From CAYHGV01 sp964356135 (lineage in GTDB: Bacteria > Hydrothermota > Tepidihabitantia > CAYHGV01), in assembly GCA_964356135.1 (NCBI GenBank), contig CAYHGV010000066.1:1-16520 (forward strand): a stretch of DNA of 16,520 nt, read 5' to 3'. This document shows, in pieces, positions 5,808-13,045 of this stretch (positions within the stretch are counted from its first letter, which is position 1; each line of letters opens with the position of its first letter). The position numbers and the translations under genes were made by a program. Below the pieces are notes generated by a model. It saw only the letters and a list, made by a program, of their open reading frames with translations. It did no database searches and was not told the DNA's origin.

Positions 5808-8114
5808 ATGAAAAGCATATTGGGTATCCTGATGGTGCTCTGCGGATTGAACGCGGTCTCGGTCGCGCAGCCGGCTCCTCAAAATCTCGAAGGGAAGACC
5901 CTGGAACAGCTCTACCTCGCGCGCAACGAAATCTACGCCCGGCACGGCAAGCCGTTCAAGACCAATGAGCTCAATACCTATTTCCGTTCGCAAAATTGGT
6001 ATAAGCTCGACCTTGAGTATACTGATTCCCGGCTTACTCCGGCAGACCTGACCCAGGCGAGTGCGATCCGACAGAAGGAAACGGAACTTTTGAAGCAGAA
6101 CTATCTCACGGCCGGTGGTCAACCGGCAATTAATTCCGGCAATATCATCAACCAATGGCAGTTCGGTAAATTTTCAAAATCGGATATTGACCGGCTCTGC
6201 GCCAACGGCTTTCTCGTTTTTCCGGCGCAACATGAGCAGCTTTTCTATCTCTACGATGAAAATGAATATAAAGGGATAGCGAATTTCATTACGACCGATG
6301 CCATTCTCCAGCTCTACCACATATTCTTTGATTTTACCCTGCGCAACCTCGAAACCGAGAAATTATTACCGATTCTTAAGACCCTGAGCGGAGAAATGGT
6401 CACCGTCTCGAAGAAACTTTATCAGGAAACGGACAACCCGAAGATTAAAGAAGCGGCACGGAGGAACATCGAATATTTTTCCGTTCCTTATTACTTTGTA
6501 ACCGGGAAGTTACCGGCATTAGAGCCTTCGATTGCCGACGTGGTAAAGAAAGAGATTAAAAAATGCGAAGCACATTCCGCCCGAGCGAACTCGTTAATTT
6601 TCAACCCGGATAACGACAAGAAAATTGAGCACGACGTTGATTATTCGCAGTTTGTTCCCCGCGGCCACTACACCCGGAACGAAGAGTTGAAAAGTTATTT
6701 TATGGGGATGCTCTGGTTCGGTTTGAATTATTTTCTTGCCACCCAGGACCTCGATCTGATTCAATCGCTGCTCATCACCCACGAGCTCTACGAGAATAAA
6801 GCCGGTAACGAGCGGTTGATCGACCTCTGGCAAAAAATCTACGAACCGACGGTGTTCTATGTCGGTCTGTCCGATGACCTGAGTCCTGAAAATTATAAGG
6901 CGATTATGGACCAGGTCCTAGGCGAAAATCCGAAACTTGAGGATATAACCGATCCCGCTCAGTTAAAAAAAATAAGAACGATTGTCCGGGACCTCTGGGA
7001 AAAGACCTCGCGCATTCGTACTGCGCTGGTCAAAATTCCGGGCGAACCGCAATTCAGATTTATGGGCCAGCGCTACATTCCCGATTCGGAAATGCTGCAG
7101 CGGCTTTCGAAATGGCCCGAACGGCCGTTTCCGAAAGGACTGGATATTACTGCGGTGTTAGGCTCGCAGCTTGCCAAAAAAATTCTTCTCGAGCAATACA
7201 AAGAAGGCGCGAAATGGCCGGAATATCCGGCGAGGTTAGATAAGCTGATCCAGGAATTCAGCGCATTGAAGCCGACCGACTGGCAGAAGAACCTCTACTA
7301 TAGCTGGGTCTGGTGTTTGAAGGCGTTGATCGAGTTGAACCAAGAATACAAGTATCCGTTCTTCATGCAAAATGATGCCTGGCAATTAAAGAGTTTAAGT
7401 ACCACGCTGGCAAGCTGGGCAGAATTACGCCATGATGTTATTCTCTACGGCAAGCAATCGGGTGCCGAAGCCGGCGATGGCGAGGAGTGGTTTCCGGACC
7501 CGCCCAAGGGTTATGTCGAGCCGAATGTCGTGTTCTATCAACGGCTTGCCGAGATGCTCTCGTTCACCCGGGAGGGGTTACGAAAGCGGGATTTGCTCAC
7601 CGAACGGATCGACGAAAAATGCACGGAGTTTATCGAACTCGTTTCGTTTTTACAAACAGTTTCGGAAAAAGAATTGGCTGGAAAGCCGGTAACGAATGAG
7701 GAATACGAAAAAATCAAATACTTCGGCGGAACCCTTGAGAATTTAACGGTATCGATTATGGTCGACGAGGAATATCCGGAGTGGTTTGAAATCGAAAGCG
7801 ATGTCGATAAAAATATCGCCGTCATTGCCGATGTCCATACCTCCGAGGACAAAGCATTAGAGGAAGGGGTCGGCACGGCATTTGAGATCTATGTCGTGGT
7901 CGAGATCGATGGCTATTTGAGATTGACCCGGGGTGCGGTCTTTTCCTACTACGAATTCACCCAGCCGGCGAGTGACCGTTTAACCGACGAAGCGTGGCAG
8001 GAGTTGCTCAAGCAGGGGAATGCGCCGCCGTTGCCCGATTGGACCACAGGGTATCTCGCACAGGAACCGAAGCACGAAGTCCCGACTCCGAAATATAACT
8101 ATCCAAGTTACTGA
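5808..8114 (+). CDS. Secreted DUF3160 protein with N-terminal YARHG domain
   Basis: A 768-residue exported protein. Residues 1-20 form a clear signal peptide (basic start, hydrophobic core, VSVA-Q cleavage site), with no lipobox because Leu precedes the Cys. Residues about 28-90 are a YARHG domain (LYLARNEIYARHGKPF), a small extracellular module. The rest matches my recollection of DUF3160, a large family of unknown function: ITTDAILQLYHIFFDFTLRN near 160, WYF-rich helices in the middle, and a closing VVVEIDGYLRLTRGAVFSYYEF. AAGGAGGA at 5797-5804 sits 3 bases from ATG 5808, one of the strongest ribosome sites here. It is monocistronic-looking, with a repeat on each side. Periplasmic or outer-surface location is likely; activity is unknown. 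Confidence 0.85.
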   Translation: MKSILGILMVLCGLNAVSVAQPAPQNLEGKTLEQLYLARNEIYARHGKPFKTNELNTYFRSQNWYKLDLEYTDSRLTPADLTQASAIRQKETELLKQNYLTAGGQPAINSGNIINQWQFGKFSKSDIDRLCANGFLVFPAQHEQLFYLYDENEYKGIANFITTDAILQLYHIFFDFTLRNLETEKLLPILKTLSGEMVTVSKKLYQETDNPKIKEAARRNIEYFSVPYYFVTGKLPALEPSIADVVKKEIKKCEAHSARANSLIFNPDNDKKIEHDVDYSQFVPRGHYTRNEELKSYFMGMLWFGLNYFLATQDLDLIQSLLITHELYENKAGNERLIDLWQKIYEPTVFYVGLSDDLSPENYKAIMDQVLGENPKLEDITDPAQLKKIRTIVRDLWEKTSRIRTALVKIPGEPQFRFMGQRYIPDSEMLQRLSKWPERPFPKGLDITAVLGSQLAKKILLEQYKEGAKWPEYPARLDKLIQEFSALKPTDWQKNLYYSWVWCLKALIELNQEYKYPFFMQNDAWQLKSLSTTLASWAELRHDVILYGKQSGAEAGDGEEWFPDPPKGYVEPNVVFYQRLAEMLSFTREGLRKRDLLTERIDEKCTEFIELVSFLQTVSEKELAGKPVTNEEYEKIKYFGGTLENLTVSIMVDEEYPEWFEIESDVDKNIAVIADVHTSEDKALEEGVGTAFEIYVVVEIDGYLRLTRGAVFSYYEFTQPASDRLTDEAWQELLKQGNAPPLPDWTTGYLAQEPKHEVPTPKYNYPSY

Positions 8115-8180
8115 GGGTGATAAGCGTGAATCCAGCGATAATCAGCCAGGAAGTATGGCGGACACGAGATTATGAAAATC

Positions 8181-8209
8181 CTAATCCGCCAAGAAATGTG
8201 GCGGATTAG
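8181..8209. repeat. TCCGCCA-N7-TGGCGGA hairpin, copy B
   Basis: CTAATCCGCCA (8181-8191) and TGGCGGATTAG (8199-8209) form a perfect 11-bp stem with a 7-base loop, the longest stem of the four copies. It lies 67 bases after the DUF3160 stop. No T-run follows, so it is not a classical terminator, though it could protect the mRNA 3' end. Confidence 0.75.
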
Positions 8210-8241
8210 TACCTGTGATTTAGAAATTTTTTATTAAATCT

Positions 8242-8727
8242 ATGGCTATGCCTGGATCAGGAATAAGGGTGGTTGAAGCTGGTTCTGAGAAGGAAATTAG
8301 TTATGTGCGGGAGCTGTTCTTAGAATACGCCCGCGCGCTCGGATTCGACCTCTGCTTTCAGAATTTTGATACCGAGTTAGCCGAACTACCCGGGGAATAC
8401 GCTCCCCCTGACGGCCGGCTGCTGCTGGCTTTGGACGGGGAAAAAATCGCGGGCTGTGTTGCCTTAAGAAAATTCGCCCGGGGCATTTGTGAGATGAAAC
8501 GGCTCTTTGTACGGCCGGAATTTCGCAAACAGAAGGTCGGACGGCTTTTAGCCGAGAAGGTCATCGATGAAGCACGCACGATCGGGTATCGCCGGATGCG
8601 GCTCGATACCGTTCCGTCGATGGTTGAAGCGATCGCATTGTATCGCTCCCTGGGTTTTAAAGAGATCGTACCGTATCGGCAAAACCCGATCGCAGGCGCG
8701 CTCTATATGGAGCTCGAACTGAAATGA
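8242..8727 (+). CDS. GNAT family N-acetyltransferase
   Basis: A 161-residue single-domain acetyltransferase. The acetyl-CoA motif is MKRLFVRPEFRKQKVGRLLA (residues 85-104), followed by the strand MRLDTVPSM and helix AIALYRSLGF (131-139), a pattern common in GNAT enzymes acting on small molecules. The substrate is unknown. Neither ATG 8242 nor the in-frame ATG 8248 has a Shine-Dalgarno site, so the start is uncertain by two codons. It begins a run of four plus-strand genes with gaps of 42, -4 and 8 bases. Confidence 0.85.
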   Translation: MAMPGSGIRVVEAGSEKEISYVRELFLEYARALGFDLCFQNFDTELAELPGEYAPPDGRLLLALDGEKIAGCVALRKFARGICEMKRLFVRPEFRKQKVGRLLAEKVIDEARTIGYRRMRLDTVPSMVEAIALYRSLGFKEIVPYRQNPIAGALYMELELK

Positions 8728-8769
8728 GAACAAAACAATAAGCGAATGAATCGAAATACATAGAAGTTG

Positions 8770-9411
8770 ATGATTATAATAAAAATTGTACTGATCATTC
8801 TGGGAATTTTTATTTTGTCCCAGATTGTGGTTCGGCTATTCAGGAAAGCGTTCCATTTTCCGGCGCCGGCATGGTTTGGCAGTATTTTAGACAGTAATCA
8901 CCGGCGGAGGGTTCAGCCGCCGGCTATGCTGATCGAGCGCAATGGCATAAAATCAGGTATGCGGGTTTTAGAATTGGGCTGCGGCAGCGGCGCGTTCATT
9001 ACTTTTGTTGCACGAGCGGTCGGTGAAAACGGCACGGTCTATGGGTTGGATATTCAACCGAAGATGTTGGGGCAGGTAAAAAATAAGCTGGGCAAGCCCG
9101 AAAACCAGGACATCAAAAATATCGAATTGATAAACGAAAGCGCTTACCACTTGCCTTTTGAAAATGATTTCTTAGACTTGGTTTATATGATAACGGTGCT
9201 CCAGGAAATACCGGATCGACCGAGGGCGTTACGGGAAGTCAAGCGGGTGCTTAAACCGGGCGGAATTCTGGCGGTGACCGAACTGCTACCCGACCCGGAT
9301 TATGTTTTTAAGTCGGCGACGATAAAATTGTGCTGCCAATCGGGGTTTGTTCTGGATAGGGTTTTTGGCAATCTTTTTAATTATACCGTCCGGGTTATTA
9401 AACCACAATGA
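8770..9411 (+). CDS. Membrane-anchored class I SAM-dependent methyltransferase
   Basis: A 213-residue protein. Residues about 2-21 are a hydrophobic membrane segment (IIIKIVLIILGIFILSQIVV), followed by basic residues, so the catalytic domain probably faces the cytoplasm. The SAM-binding motif is LELGCGSGAF (67-76), the acidic second motif is YGLDIQPKM (91-99), and later come DLVYMITVLQEIPD and ALREVKRVLKPGGILAVTE, typical of Methyltransf_11/UbiE-like enzymes. The substrate is unknown; the anchor suggests a lipid or membrane quinone-like target, which is inference. I prefer ATG 8770 over the adjacent TTG 8767. The gene overlaps the next by 4 bases (ATGA), so they are translationally coupled. 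Confidence 0.85.
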   Translation: MIIIKIVLIILGIFILSQIVVRLFRKAFHFPAPAWFGSILDSNHRRRVQPPAMLIERNGIKSGMRVLELGCGSGAFITFVARAVGENGTVYGLDIQPKMLGQVKNKLGKPENQDIKNIELINESAYHLPFENDFLDLVYMITVLQEIPDRPRALREVKRVLKPGGILAVTELLPDPDYVFKSATIKLCCQSGFVLDRVFGNLFNYTVRVIKPQ

Positions 9412-10010
9412 AAGCGGGCGGACCTTTTGAACGCACAGGCAAGCCTCATAATCCTGCAGGACCGATTGAGATTGTAGATCTTACTGAAGACAATTTAGCC
9501 CAAGCGCCAGAATGGGGGAGCCATCCGTTCAGCTGCAAGTACTGCCTCTACTGGGAATATCCTGAAGAATGCGTTGACCCGGCAGCCGAGGAAAAAGAAT
9601 TGATGCTACAGAAAAAACACACTTGGTTTCGGCGCACCCGAAACAAATTTGGTAACTGCGGTAAATTAATCAATTGTTACGGCAAACCAATCGGCTATGC
9701 TCAATTCGCGCCCCCGGAATTTTTGCCGAATGCAGTGCAATATCATGCCGGACCCGCAAGTGCCGATGCGGTGCTGATTTCATGCTTGTTTATTCCGGAT
9801 AAGGAATTTCATAACCTGGGATTGGGGCGCCGATTACTGGAAAGTATTATTACCGAACTGCGAAAAAAGGGAATACCAGCGGTCGAAACTTTCGGGCGTA
9901 AAGGCAGGTCGAACAACCCGTCCGGACCGGCGGAATTCTATTTAAAAAACGGATTCAGAGTTTATAAGGATAATGGCGAATTTCCGCTCATGCGGTTAAA
10001 AATTTCTTAG
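9408..10010 (+). CDS. GNAT acetyltransferase with N-terminal Cys-rich insert
   Basis: A 200-residue protein. The C-terminal two thirds is a GNAT domain: AVLISCLFIPDKEF then LGLGRRLLESIITELRKKG (residues 121-155), the acetyl-CoA site, and EFYLKNGFRVY near 177. The N-terminus carries FSCKYCLYWE (C43-x2-C46) with further cysteines at 55, 84 and 90, a possible metal site unusual for this superfamily. It overlaps the methyltransferase by 4 bases and is followed 8 bases later by the Cys-rich DUF3795 gene, which suggests that these proteins share a pathway. The substrate is unknown. No Shine-Dalgarno site is visible, fitting coupling to the upstream gene. Confidence 0.82.
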   Translation: MKAGGPFERTGKPHNPAGPIEIVDLTEDNLAQAPEWGSHPFSCKYCLYWEYPEECVDPAAEEKELMLQKKHTWFRRTRNKFGNCGKLINCYGKPIGYAQFAPPEFLPNAVQYHAGPASADAVLISCLFIPDKEFHNLGLGRRLLESIITELRKKGIPAVETFGRKGRSNNPSGPAEFYLKNGFRVYKDNGEFPLMRLKIS

Positions 10011-10018
10011 GAGGGTCA

Positions 10019-10498
10019 ATGGAATCGAGATACGATACCTATTGCGGTTTATACTGCGGTGCCTGTGCAGTCCTCGTGGCAAATGAAAGCGGTGAAATCG
10101 AGAAAAAGGCAAAAGAATGGGGAGAGAAGCCCGCAGACCTCAGGTGTTTTGGCTGCAAGAGTAACACCAATTCAGTTTACTGCCGTGAGTGTGAACTGAA
10201 GCAATGCGCCGAGTCCAAAAAAGTCGAATTTTGTTTTAAGTGCGACGAATTCCCGTGCGAGCGATTGGTTGTATTTAAAAACGATAAAAACCCGCATCAT
10301 TCGATTGTGCTTAAGAATCTTGAGCATATTTGTAAAAACGGGGTTACTAACTGGTTAGAAGAACAGCACATCCGGTGGAGTTGTCGGGGGTGCGGGACGA
10401 AATTTTCCTGGTATGACAAAATCTGTACCAGCTGCGGTGAAAAGGTGTATAATTGCCAAGATGAAGAAAAAGACTTGTTGAATTTAACAAAAGAGTGA
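10019..10498 (+). CDS. DUF3795-type cysteine-rich protein
   Basis: A 159-residue protein with 17 cysteines. It opens with YCGLYCGAC (residues 8-16), the hallmark of DUF3795, followed by CxxC at 43-46, CxxC at 55-58, and CFKCDEFPC (72-80). A C-terminal zinc-ribbon-like segment has C122-x2-C125 and C136-x2-C139. The family is uncharacterised and presumed to bind metal. An AGGAGG site at 10009-10014 precedes ATG 10019. It is the last gene of the four-gene run. The C-terminal ribbon beyond the usual DUF3795 core may be a fusion. Confidence 0.88.
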   Translation: MESRYDTYCGLYCGACAVLVANESGEIEKKAKEWGEKPADLRCFGCKSNTNSVYCRECELKQCAESKKVEFCFKCDEFPCERLVVFKNDKNPHHSIVLKNLEHICKNGVTNWLEEQHIRWSCRGCGTKFSWYDKICTSCGEKVYNCQDEEKDLLNLTKE

Positions 10499-10501
10499 TA
10501 G

Positions 10502-10684
10502 ATACTGGGAATCAAATATCATCAGACCGAGAAGATTTCGTTTGATGAAATAATTGAGAATTGCGTGGAAAAGGGTTTTGGAATAAATTACCCTCCAGTC
10601 ACTAATTGGAGGCGATGCAGCTCATCGGACACAAAATATAATCCCGCATTATTAAGTCTAATGGAGGAGTTCCGTTTTACGGGA
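10502..10684 (+). pseudogene. Possible gene relic, about 60 codons
   Basis: A frame open from 10502, right after an in-frame stop, reads protein-like sequence (KISFDEIIENCVEKGFGINY) and then TNWRRCSSSDTKYNPALLSL. It has no ATG near its beginning and runs into repeat DNA at about 10685. It may be the middle or end of a lost gene that shared the upstream operon. The family is not recognised and the frame may be chance. Confidence 0.3.
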
Positions 10685-10701
10685 CGACGAAACGCGAAGC
10701 G

Positions 10702-10725
10702 TAGATGGAAAGGAGTGACATCAAG
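10702..10725. repeat. TA-GATG-N11-CATC-AAG hairpin module
   Basis: Same 24-base layout as the modules at 2591-2614, 3856-3879, 4020-4043 and 4136-4159, but with different, still complementary arms (GATG/CATC). Confidence 0.6.
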
Positions 10726-10764
10726 CAATCCCATTAGTTTCCGGTTTATCAGATCAAAAAAGAG

Positions 10765-10802
10765 ATTGCCACGTCCGCCAAGAATCGTGGCGGACTCGCA
10801 AT
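10765..10802. repeat. Nested palindrome: ATTGC arms around TCCGCCA hairpin, copy C
   Basis: Outer arms ATTGC (10765-10769) and GCAAT (10798-10802) enclose GTCCGCCA (10773-10780), a 7-base loop and TGGCGGAC (10788-10795). The outer part, read as GAGATTGC...TCGCAATGACA, resembles a short repeat I recall from many bacterial genomes. The inner part is the local TCCGCCA-N7-TGGCGGA module. Confidence 0.65.
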
Positions 10803-11016
10803 GACAGAGAAAAACGGAGTGTTAATTTATCGGCACCGAAAATCAGAGGAAAAAACCTTCCAGGCGTGCATTTTTGGCAATTTCGGCACAATTATTGAGC
10901 TTCGCATTTTAAATTGACATTTCATATCGCAAAAGCCCTTGTAGATAAAGGATTTATGACTCTAAAGCTGTCAATGTATTTTGCGGAACTCAATAGTATG
11001 AATAATCCAGGATAAT

Positions 11017-11032
11017 GTCGGATAAATCCGAC
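11017..11032. repeat. Palindrome GTCGGAT-AA-ATCCGAC
   Basis: Perfect 7-base arms with a 2-base centre, followed by CGCTACAA. The layout matches the pair at 15127-15146 and 15179-15198. Confidence 0.6.
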
Positions 11033-11047
11033 CGCTACAAAACTCTT

Positions 11048-11083
11048 TATCTGCGTCGTCTCGTTTTCGAGGCGATATCTGCG
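11048..11083. repeat. 20-base hairpin flanked by 8-base direct repeats
   Basis: TCGTCTCG and CGAGGCGA (one G-T wobble) form an 8-bp stem with a TTTT loop at 11056-11075. It is bordered exactly on both sides by TATCTGCG (11048-11055 and 11076-11083). It lies 18 bases beyond the stop of the propeller gene and could also serve as its 3' hairpin, although no T-run follows on that strand. Confidence 0.6.
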
Positions 11084-11101
11084 GTTAATTGATTTAAAAA
11101 A

Positions 11102-12070
11102 TTAAGGAATTTCGTAGTAGCCGAGTTCTTTGGGGAAATGAGGGTCGGAGATGTCGATGATTCTTAAACCGGATTTGCCGGCGGCTAAGAAGGCAGTCGA
11201 GCCGGAAACCCAGACGCGCCGTGCCCAACCCTCAGATGGGTAGCGTCCGATTTCCTTCGGTGCTTTTGGTTTGGCGACATCTATAATAAGGAAACCTGAA
11301 CCATCGGCAACATAGGCTACAGAATCAACAACGGTAACGCCATAGGCGTAGCCGGGCGTATCGTAGACCGCCTCCGAACCATCGTCGAGATTAATAATCT
11401 TCAATCCGGCATAGTCGGCAGCCAAAAATGCGTGTGAGCGGGCGACGGCGACATCATAGAGCCAACCTGAAACTTTGCAGGATTGAACGACCTTCGGTTG
11501 AGCCGGATTATTGATGTCAACGATTTGGAGACCCGCTCCGAGTCCGACCAGGTAGGCATAGTGAGATTTGATCGTGATACTGAACACCCGGCCGGGTAAT
11601 GGGCAGGTGACGACATATTCGGGTTTGGTCGGATTATGGACGTCAACAACCATTAAGCCCGAATCACCATCGGCAATATAAGCGTAACCATTGTATATTT
11701 CAACATCGTAGGTAAAACCGGGCGTATCAAACGGACTGATTTTAAGTGGCTTCAAAGGGTTGGTAAGATCAATGATTGCCATCCCATCGGTTCCATTGGC
11801 AACATAGAGGCAGCGGTCTTGCAGGGTAAGTCCGTAAACGATATCCAGAACCGGAAATTCAGCTATCTTTTGGGGTGAGCCCAGTTTACTGGTAGATAAA
11901 ATCAAAATGCCGCCGTAACTGCCGAGATAAATACAATTTTCATCAGTCATCACCGAAACGACCGGTCCGACCTGGCAGCGGCGCAGAGGACGGGTGGGTT
12001 GAGATTCAGTGGTATCGGTTTGGGCGTAACTGAGACTGAGGAGCAATATAAAATTAAGGTATCGAATCAT
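11102..12070 (-). CDS. Secreted seven-bladed LVIVD-repeat beta-propeller
   Basis: A 322-residue exported protein. Residues 1-16 form a signal peptide (MIRYLNFILLLSLSYA, cleavage before Gln). The mature part has seven repeats of the LVIVD type, each with a glycine turn, a hydrophobic strand and an NP turn, for example GMAIIDLTNPLKP, GLMVVDVHNPTKP, GLQIVDINNPAQP and GLRIIDISDPHFP. The fifth (GLKIINLDDG) lacks the NP turn. Seven blades fit a closed propeller, probably a protein-binding scaffold outside the cytoplasm; no catalytic residues are evident. It follows nadC by 32 bases with no promoter or Shine-Dalgarno site in the gap, so it is probably the last gene of the uvrB-nadC transcript. Confidence 0.85.
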   Translation of the reverse strand: MIRYLNFILLLSLSYAQTDTTESQPTRPLRRCQVGPVVSVMTDENCIYLGSYGGILILSTSKLGSPQKIAEFPVLDIVYGLTLQDRCLYVANGTDGMAIIDLTNPLKPLKISPFDTPGFTYDVEIYNGYAYIADGDSGLMVVDVHNPTKPEYVVTCPLPGRVFSITIKSHYAYLVGLGAGLQIVDINNPAQPKVVQSCKVSGWLYDVAVARSHAFLAADYAGLKIINLDDGSEAVYDTPGYAYGVTVVDSVAYVADGSGFLIIDVAKPKAPKEIGRYPSEGWARRVWVSGSTAFLAAGKSGLRIIDISDPHFPKELGYYEIP

Positions 12071-12102
12071 GGTCGATTTGGAGTTTGATAGTTGGGATTT
12101 AT

Positions 12103-12987
12103 TTAGGATTTGGTGCTTAGTTTTTGGGGTTTCCTGACGGGCGTGATTTCCATTGATAAATCTAATGCCGGTGCCGAATGGGTTAAGGCGCCGATCGAGA
12201 TATAGCCGACGCCGGTTTCTGCAATCTCCCGGACATTGTGCAGAGTGATACCGCCCGATGCTTCAAGTTTCACCTGTCCGTACGCGAGGTCTACCGCCTG
12301 TTTGATTTCCGGAATAGCCATATTATCGAGCATGATCTGATTTACGCCCGCACGTAATGCCTCTTTAACATCTGCCAGACTCTGGGCTTCAACTTCGACC
12401 TTCAGTTTTTTTTGATTACCTTGTTTTGCTTTTCGGACCGCCTGACTAATACCTCCGGCGGCGACGATATGGTTATCTTTGATGAGAATCATATCGTAAA
12501 GCCCGAACCGGTGGTTATAACCTCCACCCATCCGAACCGCATATTTCTCGAGGATTCGTAAGTTGGGTGTGGTTTTGCGGGTATCGAGTATCTTTGCATT
12601 CGTGCCGGAAACGGCATTGACAAATTTTCGGGTGAAGGTGGCTATGCCCGAGAGACGCTGTAAAAAGTTGAGGACGGTTCGCTCAGCGGTGAGAAGCGAG
12701 CGGGTAATGCCAGAAATTTCGGCAATGACATCACCGGGTGATGCAGATGATCCGTCGGGAAGGTGAGCGGTAAATTTTAATCTCCGGTCAACGGCCCAAA
12801 AAACCGCCTTTGCCACTGGCAGACCGGCAATAATCCCTGCCTGCTTGGTTATGATTTGTGCCCGGGCACGCCCTTTTTTATCAATTACCAGTCGGCTGGT
12901 AACATCGCCGGAGCCAATGTCTTCCCTGAGCGCCGCTTTAACAATCGCCTGCAGGATTTGTGGTGTTATTTTTTTGCTATTTGTCAT
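12103..12987 (-). CDS. nadC: Nicotinate-nucleotide pyrophosphorylase (carboxylating)
   Basis: A 294-residue quinolinate phosphoribosyltransferase, which converts quinolinate and PRPP to nicotinate mononucleotide with release of CO2 in de novo NAD synthesis. Signature segments are LREDIGSGDVTS (20-31), LTAERTVLNFLQRLSGIAT (99-117), DTRKTTPNLR (135-144) and GGGYNHRFGLYDMILIKDNH (154-173). Later KVEVEA, IMLDNM and LEASGGI contribute to the phosphate and quinolinate sites. The length is normal. The partner genes nadA and nadB are not in the window. AGGA lies about 11 bases before the ATG, rather far, and uvrB ends 58 bases upstream without an evident promoter between, so cotranscription is likely. 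Confidence 0.96.
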   Translation of the reverse strand: MTNSKKITPQILQAIVKAALREDIGSGDVTSRLVIDKKGRARAQIITKQAGIIAGLPVAKAVFWAVDRRLKFTAHLPDGSSASPGDVIAEISGITRSLLTAERTVLNFLQRLSGIATFTRKFVNAVSGTNAKILDTRKTTPNLRILEKYAVRMGGGYNHRFGLYDMILIKDNHIVAAGGISQAVRKAKQGNQKKLKVEVEAQSLADVKEALRAGVNQIMLDNMAIPEIKQAVDLAYGQVKLEASGGITLHNVREIAETGVGYISIGALTHSAPALDLSMEITPVRKPQKLSTKS

Positions 12988-13045
12988 TTACCCATTTATC
13001 CTTTCACTTTTTTTGAATTTAACCATATAACCATTTTACCAATTC

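Larger units (their letters stand above)
10499..11101. other. Gene-free stretch with a gene relic and several palindromes
   Basis: About 600 bases between convergent transcription units. The first part holds a possible gene relic (10502-10684), then a hairpin module (10702-10725), a nested palindrome (10765-10802), a 16-base palindrome (11017-11032) and a hairpin with flanking direct repeats (11048-11083). Bases 10810-11010 show nothing I can assign. A TTGACA at 10914-10919 has no partner -10 box. Confidence 0.6.

Noticed and set aside
10565..10804. A 79-codon frame starting at GTG 10565
   Set aside because: The second half is repeat DNA (hairpin module and nested palindrome) and there is no ribosome site; only the front part is kept as a possible relic.
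10914..10919. TTGACA as a promoter in the gene-free stretch
   Set aside because: No -10 box lies at 15-18 bases and no gene follows on that strand for over 4 kb.
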